A stretch of DNA of 64,000 bases from Flavobacteriales bacterium. Lineage in GTDB: Bacteria; Bacteroidota; Bacteroidia; Flavobacteriales_D; Crocinitomicaceae. Both the position numbers and the translations under genes were made by a program. Shown one piece after another: positions 45,545 to 55,657 of this stretch (positions are counted from its first letter, which is position 1; every line of letters begins with the position of its first letter). Under the pieces are notes generated by a model. That model was given only the letters and a program-made list of their open reading frames with translations, was not told where the DNA came from and did not search any database. The stretch spans positions 62,001 through 126,000 of the forward strand of contig CANFJL010000003.1 in NCBI GenBank assembly GCA_947447525.1, given 5' to 3'.

Positions 45545-45892
45545 TTTCGCAGTACTCCCCGTTGAAGTTAACGAAAAATACCGGGTAAAGGGGTGGTGAT
45601 CTTCAAACTAAAATGCTATAATTTTTTTACCAACTCGCAAATTGGTGCCAGAATGTCGCTCGTAACCAAAGAATCGCTAAGCACTGCAGGTTAACTTTAT
45701 GCGTTGAATGGTTGCAAAATAGAGTTACCTTTCGATCAACTCAGGGCGAGGAGTTTAGAGTTAGAGGTTGGAGTTAGAGCTTGGAGTTAGAGGTTAGAGT
45801 TAGAGGTTGTACATACCCTTCGATGAACTCAGGGCTAGGAGGTTAGAGCTAGAGGGGCTCATAAATAGCAACTTTAATTCTAATCTACCCTC
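45545..45892. other. Intergenic region with 'gagttagag' tandem repeats
   Basis: No gene. At 45750-45810 there is an array of 12-bp units (gagttagaggtt and variants); 'cttcgatgaactcagggc' or a close variant occurs on both sides (about 45731 and 45818). The rest is unremarkable. Confidence 0.6.
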
Positions 45893-47353
45893 CTAAAATC
45901 CTGACAATAAACTATCATAAGCATCATTGAAGGAAAGTCCCGCAGCGGTTCTTTTCTTGGAAAGTTGTTTGAATTCCACCAAGGCCCAAAGGATAAATTC
46001 CATTAAAAACGGAGTGTCAATAGCAGCTACCTTCGGTTGGTATTTCTTTAAAAGTTTTACCAAAGGTTTAATATTCAAAAGAGCTTTTGTATAGTTGTCT
46101 TCATTGGCTTCGTCGGACAATTCGAAGGCATCGGCTTCAAAAAACCATTGCAACACTTCATCATAAGGCGTTTCTTGATCTTGCTTCTTTAGTTTTTCAA
46201 TTTTTGGGAAATATTGCAGGAACAATGTTTTCGTTGCTTCACTGATTAAATGCTGAGCAACAAAAGAAGTGCCTTCTTGCTCTCCCTCGTATACAAGTTC
46301 CATTTTACCCGTAATCGATGGAATCATTCCGATTAAGTCGCTGAAGCGAACCGTGGTTTCTTTTTCCTTATTCATTAAAGCCCTGCGTTCTGCTGTGCTG
46401 ATTAAATTCTCATATGCCGTAATACTCATGCGCGCACTTACGCCACTTTTATGGTCGATGTATTCGCTTTCTCTTGCTTCAAAGGCGATTTGTTCAAGGA
46501 TGTCTTTGGCCAATTCTGGTACATGGACTTTACAGGTACGATGGTCCATCTTTTCAGATTCTTGCTGCGTGATTTTCTTCGCTGTCTTAATGTCTGCAGA
46601 GTAATGGGTTAAAATCTGCGAACCAATTCTGTCTTTTAATGGGGTTACAATGCTTCCACGATTGGTGTAATCCTCAGGATTAGCGGTGAAAACAAATTGT
46701 AAATCTAATGGTAAACGCAATTTAAATCCTCGGATTTGAACATCACCTTCCTCTAAAATATTGAACAAGGCAACTTGAATGCGAGCTTGTAAATCGGGTA
46801 ATTCATTGATCACAAACAAACAACGATTGGCTCTTGGTATCATTCCGAAATGAATTACGCGCTCATCTGCATAACTCAATTTTAAATTAGCAGCTTTAAT
46901 AGGGTCGATATCTCCAATTAAATCGGCAATCGTCACATCTGGAGTGGCTAATTTCTCAAAAAACCGTTCTGATCGATGTAACCATGAAATAGGAGTGTTA
47001 TCACCTTCTGCAGCTACCAAATCTCTAGCATATCGGCTAATAGGAGAAAAAGGATCATCGTTCATTTCGCTTCCAGTAACATACGCAATGTATTCATCTA
47101 ATAAATGAATCATTAAGCGCGCTATGCGAGTTTTTCCTTGTCCGCGTAAACCAAGTAAATTGATATTGTGTTGGGACAAAATGGCGCGTTCCAATTGCGG
47201 TATTACGGTGTTTTCATAGCCATGCATTCCTGGGAATGTTTCTTTGCCTGATTGAAGCGCAGCAATTAAGTTGTCCCTTAATTCTGTTTTAATGCTTTTA
47301 GATTGGTATCCAGCTGCTTTTAAGGCGCCAAATGTGGAGATGGAAGTATTCAT
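45893..47353 (-). CDS. MoxR/Mg-chelatase-like AAA+ ATPase
   Basis: 486 residues with Walker A GLRGQGKT (68-75), a Walker-B-like segment CLFVINELPDLQ, FTANPEDYTNRG and sensor-type sequences. This matches ATPases annotated as magnesium chelatase ChlI-like in Bacteroidota that lack chlorophyll. It lies five bases after a VWA-domain gene, giving the usual AAA+/VWA pair. Such pairs act as metal-insertion or remodelling chaperones; the target is unknown. Confidence 0.85.
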   Translation of the reverse strand: MNTSISTFGALKAAGYQSKSIKTELRDNLIAALQSGKETFPGMHGYENTVIPQLERAILSQHNINLLGLRGQGKTRIARLMIHLLDEYIAYVTGSEMNDDPFSPISRYARDLVAAEGDNTPISWLHRSERFFEKLATPDVTIADLIGDIDPIKAANLKLSYADERVIHFGMIPRANRCLFVINELPDLQARIQVALFNILEEGDVQIRGFKLRLPLDLQFVFTANPEDYTNRGSIVTPLKDRIGSQILTHYSADIKTAKKITQQESEKMDHRTCKVHVPELAKDILEQIAFEARESEYIDHKSGVSARMSITAYENLISTAERRALMNKEKETTVRFSDLIGMIPSITGKMELVYEGEQEGTSFVAQHLISEATKTLFLQYFPKIEKLKKQDQETPYDEVLQWFFEADAFELSDEANEDNYTKALLNIKPLVKLLKKYQPKVAAIDTPFLMEFILWALVEFKQLSKKRTAAGLSFNDAYDSLLSGF

Positions 47354-47358
47354 TTTTC

Positions 47359-48468
47359 TTAGTTAATTCGTTTTTTTCTATTGGTTTCGTAATCGTGAAA
47401 GATCATTTCTCCCAGTCCTTTTAAGCCTGTAAAAAATGCTTTTCCTTTGTTTGAAGCCGTAAATTGTTCTACAAAGGATTGTAAATAGGGATCTTGAGCA
47501 ATCATGAAGGTGGTGATTGGAATGTGCATCTTTCTTGCCTGAGCGGCCATATTATAGCATTTTTCGACAATCATTTGATCTAGTCCATTGCTATTTTTGT
47601 AGTATTGACCATCCGGTAAACGAAGACAACTTGGCTTGCCATCCGTGATCATGAAGATTTGCTTGTTGGTATTTCGTTTTCTACGCAGAATGTCCATGGC
47701 CAACTCTAATCCAGCAACGGTATTGGTATGGTATGGTCCCACATTCAAATAGGGGAGGTCCTTGATTTTTATTGGCCAAGCATCATTTCCAAAAACAATC
47801 ACATCCAAAGTATCTTTCGGATAGGAAGTAGTAATCAATTCCGCTAAAGCCATCGCAACTTTTTTTGCTGGAGTGATGCGATCTTCTCCATATAAAATCA
47901 TACTGTGACTGATGTCAATCATTAACACCGTACTCATTTGAGATTTATGGTGTGTATCTTCAACGACTAGGTCTTGCTCTGTTAATCTAAATTCACCAGC
48001 ACCATTATTGATTTGTGCGTTTTTTAAACTTTCCGTGATGGAAATATTTTCAAGGGAATCGCCAAATTGAAAATCGCGAAATTCTCCAGTGGCTTCATCA
48101 CCTTGTCCACTTTTTTTGGATTTGTGATTTCCAGCACCATTTTTTCGAATGTTTCCAAAAATTTGGTCCATGGCATTTTTACGAAGTACACGTTCTGTTT
48201 TTGCGGTGATGGACAATTGACCTTGACCATCCGGTTGAAGTTCTTCGCGCAAATATCCTTTTTTCTTGAGGTCTTCAATAAAATCCTCCATCGTGTATTC
48301 ATCGGTGGTCAGATGGTACTCTTTGTCAATGATTTTTAACCAATCTAAAGCTTCATCGACGTCTCCAGAAGTATGTGTAATTAATTCACTAAAAACATCA
48401 AACAATTTCTCGAATGGAGATTGATTGGGTGCTTCGAATGGAGTAAATACATAAGCTGATTTTTGCAT
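47359..48468 (-). CDS. VWA-domain protein partnered with the AAA+ ATPase
   Basis: 369 residues. The C-terminal half has a von Willebrand A fold with a full MIDAS motif DISHS (about residue 180), a Thr in TNTVAG and FMITDGKPSC. The N-terminal 150 residues are helical and charged. It is the first gene of a two-gene operon with the ATPase, as for ChlD/CbbO-like partners. Confidence 0.85.
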   Translation of the reverse strand: MQKSAYVFTPFEAPNQSPFEKLFDVFSELITHTSGDVDEALDWLKIIDKEYHLTTDEYTMEDFIEDLKKKGYLREELQPDGQGQLSITAKTERVLRKNAMDQIFGNIRKNGAGNHKSKKSGQGDEATGEFRDFQFGDSLENISITESLKNAQINNGAGEFRLTEQDLVVEDTHHKSQMSTVLMIDISHSMILYGEDRITPAKKVAMALAELITTSYPKDTLDVIVFGNDAWPIKIKDLPYLNVGPYHTNTVAGLELAMDILRRKRNTNKQIFMITDGKPSCLRLPDGQYYKNSNGLDQMIVEKCYNMAAQARKMHIPITTFMIAQDPYLQSFVEQFTASNKGKAFFTGLKGLGEMIFHDYETNRKKRIN

Positions 48469-48583
48469 TTGCTGGATCTTTTTTTACTAACATCAAGAAT
48501 ACGAAAAGGTTCACAATAAAACGATATAGATAGGCTGTTTTTTTTCATTTAAAATAAATGCAAGACAATCAACAATCTCTTCT

Positions 48584-48591
48584 TAGCTTTG
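48584..48591 (+). promoter_or_regulatory. TAnnTTTG promoter -7 element for the helicase gene
   Basis: TAGCTTTG, 15 bases before the ATG at 48607. It overlaps the upstream TTG at 48589, which supports the ATG as the true start. Confidence 0.6.
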
Positions 48592-48606
48592 CTAAAAAAA
48601 TTTTCT

Positions 48607-49926
48607 ATGACATTTCGCGATTTAAATTTGAAGAAACCCCTTTGGAATGCCTTAGATGATTTAGCGTATGAAACCCCAACAACCATTCAGGCCGCAGGTT
48701 TCAATGTCATGATGTCCGGAAAAGATACGATTGGAATTGCACAAACAGGAACTGGAAAGACCATGGCCTATTTGCTACCGTGCTTGTGTATGTGGCAATT
48801 TTCTAAAGAGCCTCATCCACAGATTATGATTATTGTGCCTACCAGAGAATTGGTTGCACAGGTGGTGCGTGAAGTGGAGAAGTTAACAACTTACATGAAT
48901 GTAGTGGTTTGTGGTGTGTATGGCGGAACCAATATGAATACGCAAGCCAATACGGTATTACAAGGAATAGATGTCCTAGTTGGAACTCCAGGTCGCATTC
49001 TTGATTTAGCTATAAATGGTACTTTACAATTAAAAAACATCAAAAAAGTAGTGATTGACGAAGTGGATGAAACCTTAAGTTTAGGATTCAGACCACAACT
49101 ACTGCATATTTTTGATTTTTTACCTGCCAAAAGACAGCACATGGTTTTTTCGGCAACCTTATCGGAAGAAGTTTCTTTGTTTTTAGAGGACTATTTGATA
49201 ACGCCTGTTCGCGTTGAAGCAGCCCGTGTTGGTTTGCCTATTGAAAAAATAGATCAAACAGCTTATCGTGTTCCTAATTTCCTTTCGAAAGTTGTCTTAT
49301 TGCAGCATCTTATGGAACAAACCGAGGCTAATTCCAAAATTATAGTCTTTGTTTCTTCTCGTTCTTTAGCAGATTTATTATTTGAGGCAATTGAGCCGAT
49401 TTTTTCGGATGCTATTGGAATTATTCACTCCAATAAAGCACAGAATTTCCGTTTCGATACCGTTCAGAATTTTCAATCAGGAGCCATTCGCATTTTAATT
49501 GCTACCGACTTAATTGCGCGTGGTATTGATGTTACGGATGTTACCCATGTGATTAATTTTGACATTCCAGAAAGTCCTGAAAATTATATGCACCGCATTG
49601 GTCGAACGGGTAGGGCGGATAAAAATGGGATTGCGATCACCTTTGTATCTGAAAAAGATGAAGCGGCACTGATTGCCATTCAAGAACTCATGCAACGGCA
49701 ACTTTCATTTACGGAACTTAGTGAAGCAATCGAATATACAGATGAAATATTGGAATTCGAGAAGCCAAAGATTATCATTCCAGGAAAAAACATTAAGTTA
49801 TCTCAACGAGAGAAAAAAGGCGATTCTTTTCATGATAAAAAAGTGAAAAATAAGAAGGTAAATGTGCGTTACAACCATAAAAAAGCCATGCAAGATAAGT
49901 ATGGCAAGCCTAAAAAGAAGAGATAG
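48607..49926 (+). CDS. DEAD-box ATP-dependent RNA helicase (DEVD variant)
   Basis: 439 residues from the ATG at 48607. Motifs in order: Q motif TTIQAAGF, motif I AQTGTGKT, Ia PTREL, TPGR, motif II DEVD in place of DEAD, motif III SATL, then VFVSSRS, RGIDV and HRIGRTGR. The C-terminal tail (370-439) is Lys-rich, as in RhlE/DeaD-type enzymes, and would bind RNA. Likely roles are ribosome assembly or RNA turnover. It has its own promoter. Confidence 0.9.
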   Translation: MTFRDLNLKKPLWNALDDLAYETPTTIQAAGFNVMMSGKDTIGIAQTGTGKTMAYLLPCLCMWQFSKEPHPQIMIIVPTRELVAQVVREVEKLTTYMNVVVCGVYGGTNMNTQANTVLQGIDVLVGTPGRILDLAINGTLQLKNIKKVVIDEVDETLSLGFRPQLLHIFDFLPAKRQHMVFSATLSEEVSLFLEDYLITPVRVEAARVGLPIEKIDQTAYRVPNFLSKVVLLQHLMEQTEANSKIIVFVSSRSLADLLFEAIEPIFSDAIGIIHSNKAQNFRFDTVQNFQSGAIRILIATDLIARGIDVTDVTHVINFDIPESPENYMHRIGRTGRADKNGIAITFVSEKDEAALIAIQELMQRQLSFTELSEAIEYTDEILEFEKPKIIIPGKNIKLSQREKKGDSFHDKKVKNKKVNVRYNHKKAMQDKYGKPKKKR

Positions 49927-50001
49927 CTTTAGGGTTATTAATCTTTTTGAATCTTATTTTGCCGGATAAATATCAATCTTAAACAGCTTGAATTTTTTGC
50001 T

Positions 50002-51270
50002 TTATTCTTTGATTACAATAAGTGTTTGCTTTACACTATCTCCAACACCCAATATATAAGATCCTATTGTTAAGTTCTCTACATCAACAACATGGTGTTC
50101 TGACATAATAGTGCCTTTTCTTACAGGTTTTCCGGTCTTATCATAAATAGTATAAACTGAACCAATTAATTGATTATCTGCTATTATTGTAAGTTGATTT
50201 GTAGTTGGATTGGGGTAACATTGAAATTTACTAGACGGGATTGTTTCCATACCATTGGTTCCAATCTGAATGGAATTGGTAATGGTATCTGCAAATATGC
50301 AATTAGAGGCAATTAGTGTAATCAAATAAGTTCCATTTGTCAAATAATTATGACTTGGGTTTTGCATATTTGATGTGTTTCCATCTCCAAAATCCCAAAA
50401 ATAATTAAGTGTATTAATAGAGGATGATAAGTTGGTAAATGTTGCGTTAAAGCCTGAAATTGAAGCACTAAAATTAGCACTTGGGTTATTGATAAGAAGA
50501 TTCCAATCATTGGAACTATTGAAAAGAGTATTGTCAGATTTTGATTGATAATATTGTGCTAATGGACCAGGAAGACCAGCTGTATAGCTCAATCCACTAG
50601 CTTCTTGTTTCCAGATGCTGCTAAAAATCGTAAGTGCAGCAACATAGCTACCATCAATGTTTGGGTGACTATTGTCTCCACTGTGCAATACCAAAGTGGT
50701 ATCATTCAAAATATTTTGCCAGGTAACACCCACTGGGGCACATTGAATATTTAATTGTTCGCTTATTTCTGTATAGGCACTTGTTAGCGAATCCTGCATA
50801 TGGTTAAAGTCTAAAAAGTTTGGACTGCAATAAGTGTTGCTTGCGTCACATTGCATTCCTCCATATCGCCTTCCCCAAGTCATATATGTAATTATTTTTG
50901 CGCAAGGATTGTACTGTTCAATTAGTGATTTTAAGTCTGTAATGGCGGGATACATATTATTATATCGATAAAAATCGATAGTAGGAATTTGACTTTGCTC
51001 TTGTAATATCACATAATCCCAATTTCCTTGACTTATTTTTGAAATAGTTGTCGGATCGTTAGCGTGATTTGATAAACTGAATCCTCCAGGAACATTTGAA
51101 TCAATATTCAATATTTTACCAGCAGAATTTGAAAGACTTTGAACGAGTTGAGGCAAGTTATTAACGGAAGTATAACTATTTCCAATGAAAAGCACTGATA
51201 AACTATCTTGAGCAACTAATGTACCTGTAGAAATAAAAAAAAGTTTAAGTAATAATATGGATTTCTTCAT
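50002..51270 (-). CDS. T9SS-sorted SGNH-hydrolase-like protein (DUF4886 type) with PKD domain
   Basis: Start at 51270 gives a signal peptide (1-20). Residues 25-240 match SGNH/DUF4886-like esterases: LFIGNSYTSVNNLP with the Ser nucleophile block, WDYVILQEQSQ, and SHPNIDGSYVAA with the Asp/His-type end. A PKD domain follows (about 280-340, YFWDFGDGNTS) and a T9SS sorting domain (CYPNPTTNQLTI, about 358-422). An extracellular esterase or deacetylase is likely; the substrate is unknown. Confidence 0.8.
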   Translation of the reverse strand: MKKSILLLKLFFISTGTLVAQDSLSVLFIGNSYTSVNNLPQLVQSLSNSAGKILNIDSNVPGGFSLSNHANDPTTISKISQGNWDYVILQEQSQIPTIDFYRYNNMYPAITDLKSLIEQYNPCAKIITYMTWGRRYGGMQCDASNTYCSPNFLDFNHMQDSLTSAYTEISEQLNIQCAPVGVTWQNILNDTTLVLHSGDNSHPNIDGSYVAALTIFSSIWKQEASGLSYTAGLPGPLAQYYQSKSDNTLFNSSNDWNLLINNPSANFSASISGFNATFTNLSSSINTLNYFWDFGDGNTSNMQNPSHNYLTNGTYLITLIASNCIFADTITNSIQIGTNGMETIPSSKFQCYPNPTTNQLTIIADNQLIGSVYTIYDKTGKPVRKGTIMSEHHVVDVENLTIGSYILGVGDSVKQTLIVIKE

Positions 51271-51543
51271 AATGTCTGTATTGCAGAATAAATTTCCGTA
51301 TTTTTTTTCGATTGAAATAATTGCATAACTATTTTTTATAATAAATTTAATTTTAATGCCTTCATCATAAAAAGGTAGATCATAAAAAATAGCCCTACTT
51401 TGAATGCATTTGAACCGGCTCTGTTGTCTTAAATTTTGTTTTCGAAGCACTCAAAGACACTATTAGATAATAGGGCCGCAGATCTTTTCGCAATTGAAAA
51501 CTTGCGAATGGAAAACTATGAGCATTTCGTTTAAAAACAATAA
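51271..51543. other. Intergenic, nothing recognised
   Basis: AT-rich spacer between two minus-strand genes. No clear promoter or hairpin. Confidence 0.3.
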
Positions 51544-52689
51544 TTACTCATAACCAATCAAGGCGAAAACGGAGAAAGTAGACAGCCAATGATCAATATC
51601 ATAATTCCCGACACCAATACTTTGTTGAGCATAATCCCACATTTCGTTCATAGATCTTGTCCATTCTTTTTTTGTTGCTTCATCTAAGCTTCCTTCAGGA
51701 AGTGTTTTAAGCATTCCATTCAAGCACCATATTCTATTCAAATGGTAACCATCCCAATGGGACTCATATCCATCGTGTTTTTCAGATTGTTTGATTTGTA
51801 AAGGGATAGTAACACGATTCGCTATGAACAAGTCTGGGCAATATTTTTGACTCCATTTTACAAATTTTTCAGGAGTTTTAACTTTTCGCATTAAGTCAGC
51901 TACCAAAAGACTAGCAGACATAAAATCGTATTCAAAAGGTTCATCTGCAATGGGCACATTTTGAATTTTATTGTAATATTTTAAAGCTGCATTAGCAACA
52001 ACTTTTTTTAATTTATCATCATGAAAACTTATGGAATAATCATAAGCAAAGGACAGAGCCATAGCAGGACTGTCATGACTTCCAGATAGAGCGACACGAT
52101 CTACACTTTCCCAAACAATCCCATTAACTGCAGCAATATAAGAGGACAATGGCGTCAAATTTCGCAACCAGATCTTCGCGTCGGGATCTTCCCATGTGGC
52201 CAATTCGTCTGCAACTTTCAAAATCCAAGCTTGTCCATAAGGAAATTCAAATAATCCATTTTCATGACTACTGACATAAATCAATTCTCTTTCAATATTC
52301 TCTGAGGTAAAACTTTCATTGAGTCGTTTACGCAATTCACCTGCCTCAGGAATATTAGGGTACTTTTTAAGTATTTTAATCATGCACCAATGGTTGTGCA
52401 CTCCACTATGCCAGTCATAGCAACCATAAAAAGAAGGCCAAAGATCTTTAGGTCCAATGGTATCTCCTTCTTCTTGAATAGCTCTGTAAAAATAATGTGG
52501 TTCAGATTTCGATACACAATCCAAAGAAAGTTTCGCAAAGTACGAGGCGCCTTCATCATTTAGAATATACCTACCATCTGGTAAAGTGTTTACTAAATTA
52601 TTATCACCTGTATTAATAATAATACTAGAGTTTTCCTGCGCATGTAAGCTAAATACAAAGAAGCCTAAAATAAAAAATAAATGTTTCAT
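51544..52689 (-). CDS. DUF2891 family exported protein
   Basis: 381 residues with a signal peptide (1-18). Family features: DGRYILNDEGASYFAKLSLDC, LWPSFYGCYDWHSGVHNHW near residues 85-105, then SSHENGLFEFPYGQAW and SGSHDSPAMALSFA. The fold is probably an alpha/alpha barrel. Function of DUF2891 is unknown. It lies 14 bases downstream of the polytopic membrane protein gene, so they are likely cotranscribed. Confidence 0.85.
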   Translation of the reverse strand: MKHLFFILGFFVFSLHAQENSSIIINTGDNNLVNTLPDGRYILNDEGASYFAKLSLDCVSKSEPHYFYRAIQEEGDTIGPKDLWPSFYGCYDWHSGVHNHWCMIKILKKYPNIPEAGELRKRLNESFTSENIERELIYVSSHENGLFEFPYGQAWILKVADELATWEDPDAKIWLRNLTPLSSYIAAVNGIVWESVDRVALSGSHDSPAMALSFAYDYSISFHDDKLKKVVANAALKYYNKIQNVPIADEPFEYDFMSASLLVADLMRKVKTPEKFVKWSQKYCPDLFIANRVTIPLQIKQSEKHDGYESHWDGYHLNRIWCLNGMLKTLPEGSLDEATKKEWTRSMNEMWDYAQQSIGVGNYDIDHWLSTFSVFALIGYE

Positions 52690-52703
52690 ATAGGCTAAGA
52701 TAA

Positions 52704-54041
52704 TTATTTTTCCTTTGGTACTTTAAATCCATTTCTAAGAATTGAAAAAGATTCTTTTCCTATACCTACAATGGAGATAATATTTAATGGAAATTCCAAT
52801 AATACATGAGAGAAACTTAAGAAAAATAATAAACTTAAACCTAGTGAATAATCATAAGCGTAGAAGGCACTAGCAATCACCCACAATAATATCACAGCCG
52901 CAAATCGCAACTTAGGTACTTTATGCCAACGAATCACCTCTGTTTTACTAAACCAATTTAAATAATGATACAAGTAAGCAAAAGCGATAAATCGCATTAA
53001 CATAATTCCAATAGTGGAATTGTAAACAATAGCAGCATATTTTTCTAATGAGAATCCTGATAATAATTTAGACGGAATTGGTTTCATTTGGTAATCATTT
53101 AACTTCCCATCCTCCGAGAAAAGTAAGAGTAGATTATCAACACGAAAATTGGGATTCATGGCTTGTTTGTTAATTAAATAGGGCTTTGTTGGAATTTTCG
53201 ATAGACTATCCATTAAAAGGTTTAAGTTTTCTTTACTCATAAAATTATTCTTAGCATTAGCTTGCTGAAAATCCTTTTTCTTGATTAAAGTCATGAAATC
53301 TTTATTATTATAAACAGGATCTTTTATCAAATGAAAGTGATCTAGAATACTTGCATTGGTCAAATAAAACCCATCTCCTTTTGCATAGTGAGCATTGCGT
53401 CCAAATTCAGAAATCTTAGCATTTGGATTAACAGGTAAGGCGAAAACCAATACCAATGGAACTACAACAAAAGCCACCATTTGCCACATGCCCGATTTAC
53501 TGCGCGTTTTTAGGGATCCAAATAACATGAATAAACCAGTAAAAAGGTAGACATGGATCAATGTTGGAACCAAAGATGTTAGTGCGAATACAGTGTTGCT
53601 TTCGCCATTCATCTCAACATTTTCCGGACTTAACCATCCAGAAACAAATATATAGACGAATAAAATGGCAACAATTTTTATAAATACATTTTTCACTAAG
53701 GCGAATAAAATGGAACTAAACAAAGCAAAAGTCAATAATTTATCAAATAAATTCATGCTTACAAAATAGTCGTAAAACTCAAGTCCTACACCAAAATCCT
53801 TTGCGAAAGCTGCATATGAAAGTAATATACCAACGATAACAAGAATGATATAGTCATATTTTCCTTTTGAATAATAATTCCTATCGTGCAACCAACTGAT
53901 TTCAGTTAAGTAATGTAAAGGTCCTAAATAGGCATAGGCCAATAAGAAAGTTTCAAAGGGATAAAAAAAGGCAAGGATTGCTGTAATAAACATTAATCCG
54001 ATGTTGGCATAGTTGATTTTATTTTCTCTTAAAGCGTCCAT
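52704..54041 (-). CDS. Polytopic membrane protein of unknown function
   Basis: 445 residues with about ten hydrophobic segments and a non-membrane insert (about 205-300). The N-terminus has the motif AYLGPLHYLTEISWLHDRNYY, with His residues in a membrane context, as in a Bacteroidota family sometimes annotated as beta-carotene 15,15'-monooxygenase-like; I regard that as unproven. It is first in an operon with the DUF2891 gene. Confidence 0.7.
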   Translation of the reverse strand: MDALRENKINYANIGLMFITAILAFFYPFETFLLAYAYLGPLHYLTEISWLHDRNYYSKGKYDYIILVIVGILLSYAAFAKDFGVGLEFYDYFVSMNLFDKLLTFALFSSILFALVKNVFIKIVAILFVYIFVSGWLSPENVEMNGESNTVFALTSLVPTLIHVYLFTGLFMLFGSLKTRSKSGMWQMVAFVVVPLVLVFALPVNPNAKISEFGRNAHYAKGDGFYLTNASILDHFHLIKDPVYNNKDFMTLIKKKDFQQANAKNNFMSKENLNLLMDSLSKIPTKPYLINKQAMNPNFRVDNLLLLFSEDGKLNDYQMKPIPSKLLSGFSLEKYAAIVYNSTIGIMLMRFIAFAYLYHYLNWFSKTEVIRWHKVPKLRFAAVILLWVIASAFYAYDYSLGLSLLFFLSFSHVLLEFPLNIISIVGIGKESFSILRNGFKVPKEK

Positions 54042-54060
54042 GGTCGTAAATTTTATTTAA

Positions 54061-54068
54061 CAAATTTA
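54061..54068 (-). promoter_or_regulatory. TAnnTTTG promoter -7 element for the membrane-protein/DUF2891 operon
   Basis: Minus strand reads TAAATTTG, 19 bases before the ATG at 54041. Confidence 0.5.
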
Positions 54069-54218
54069 GCCATAATAACATCTAATATTCTTGAAATAAG
54101 CAGTTTGGATGTAATATAGAACGAATCAAAATAGAGGAAATTAAATTCCATTTATTACTCTTTTATTCTATATTCTTTTCAAGCTAAAATTAAACAAAAC
54201 ACTATTGGAAATAAGTGT

Positions 54219-55460
54219 TTAATGACACAATACAATTGTTCCTGGAGAAACATTTTGAAAAATATATTGCGCGCTTGCTCTAGGTAAATTGATGCATCCA
54301 TGAGAACCAGAAGTTTTATAAATCTCTTTACCAAAAGATTTTCTCCAACTTGCATCATGCATTCCAATCCCATTGATAAAAGGCATCCAATAGGTCACAT
54401 AGGTTTTATATCCTGGACCTTCAAGGCAAGCATTGGTTTCTTTATATTTCACAAAAAACGCTCCTTTTGTCGTGCTCATTCCAGCAGATTCATTTCCACT
54501 CACGAGATCACTTTGAAAAATCAAACTGTCATTTTTAAATAGATAGAGTTCTTGTTTTTTTAGGTCAATTTCAACATAATTTCGATTGCTCGTCAAAGCA
54601 CTTAAGGAGATATTTTTAATAATATATTTTGGTTTCCTTTCTTCATCCTTTAGCGTAAGCAAGTTATTGGTCAAGATTTTGTTTTCATAAAAAATATCCA
54701 TTCGGTCGCCTAATTCTGAATTACTTAGAACAACAGGATTCCCTTCTTTTGAAATAAAATGAATTGAAGGAATTATTTTATCGTGCTCTTTTGCTAGTTT
54801 AACGAGGAAATTATAACTGAGCGAGGCATCAATTTTCACCTTCATTTGATCATCTGTTTTAATCCATTTAGCAAAAATAGTGGCTGGTATTTTTATAGTT
54901 TCATTATCAAAATTGTAGGAAACTTTCACTTTCATTATTTTATTGATCAATTTTAAAGCATCGGTTGAAGCTTGATCTTTCAAATAGAAGCTAGGTTTTA
55001 TATAACAATTGGTATTTAAAAGATTTAATTGCTCTTTCTTTTTCATTAAAATATGATCCAATATCTTACAAAATTTCAGTGTATCTATTTTATTCCCTTC
55101 AATGGCCTCAACCCCTTCAAATTTTGAATTTTGATAACTGTATTTAGCATTTTTAGGTGCGATATAATCAGTCGATATGATTTTGTTTAGTTCCCTAAAC
55201 AAGGCTGTTTTGTTAATTACTTTGATTGATTTGTTATTCTTATGCGCAACAACTATTTTCCATTGCTCATTTTTTTTATGGGCTATTCTATCTTGAATTA
55301 GGGAGATTTTAAAATTATCCTTCCCAATAATATCTAATTGATATTGTTCCGTCTTATGTAATCTAAGGTTTGATTTTTTGTTTTCATTTTTACAACTGTA
55401 AAAAGTCAAAAGCACAATAAGATAAAGCAATACAGTACTTTTTATTCTTATACAATTCAT
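54219..55460 (-). CDS. L,D-transpeptidase (YkuD-type) lipoprotein
   Basis: 413 residues. A signal peptide ends in lipobox FYSC (Cys at 23). The middle (60-260) is a linker of unknown fold. The YkuD domain (about 295-413) has TTKGAFFVKY, GIGMHDASW and the catalytic SGSHGCINLPR with His387 and Cys389. It probably cross-links peptidoglycan or attaches proteins to it from an outer-envelope location. It is monocistronic. Confidence 0.88.
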   Translation of the reverse strand: MNCIRIKSTVLLYLIVLLTFYSCKNENKKSNLRLHKTEQYQLDIIGKDNFKISLIQDRIAHKKNEQWKIVVAHKNNKSIKVINKTALFRELNKIISTDYIAPKNAKYSYQNSKFEGVEAIEGNKIDTLKFCKILDHILMKKKEQLNLLNTNCYIKPSFYLKDQASTDALKLINKIMKVKVSYNFDNETIKIPATIFAKWIKTDDQMKVKIDASLSYNFLVKLAKEHDKIIPSIHFISKEGNPVVLSNSELGDRMDIFYENKILTNNLLTLKDEERKPKYIIKNISLSALTSNRNYVEIDLKKQELYLFKNDSLIFQSDLVSGNESAGMSTTKGAFFVKYKETNACLEGPGYKTYVTYWMPFINGIGMHDASWRKSFGKEIYKTSGSHGCINLPRASAQYIFQNVSPGTIVLCH

Positions 55461-55579
55461 TATTCTATATAGTTAGTTCAAATTATAAGTTAAATTTAAA
55501 GCATTTGAATTGAGTATGCTAATGTTTTGATTTTCAAGTTTGTTTTTTCTTTTATTTGGGAAACTTGGTTGAATAAATG

Positions 55580-55610
55580 AAAAAAGCACCAACAATTTAA
55601 TTTGGTGCTT
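55580..55610 (-). terminator. Rho-independent terminator after the PKD/T9SS gene
   Basis: On the minus strand agcaccaa/ttggtgct arms with a nine-base loop, followed by six T residues. It lies 48 bases after the stop at 55658. Confidence 0.85.
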
Positions 55611-55657
55611 CTAACTAAGAATTCGAAAAGTAGTATTTCCTTATAACAACAAATCAA

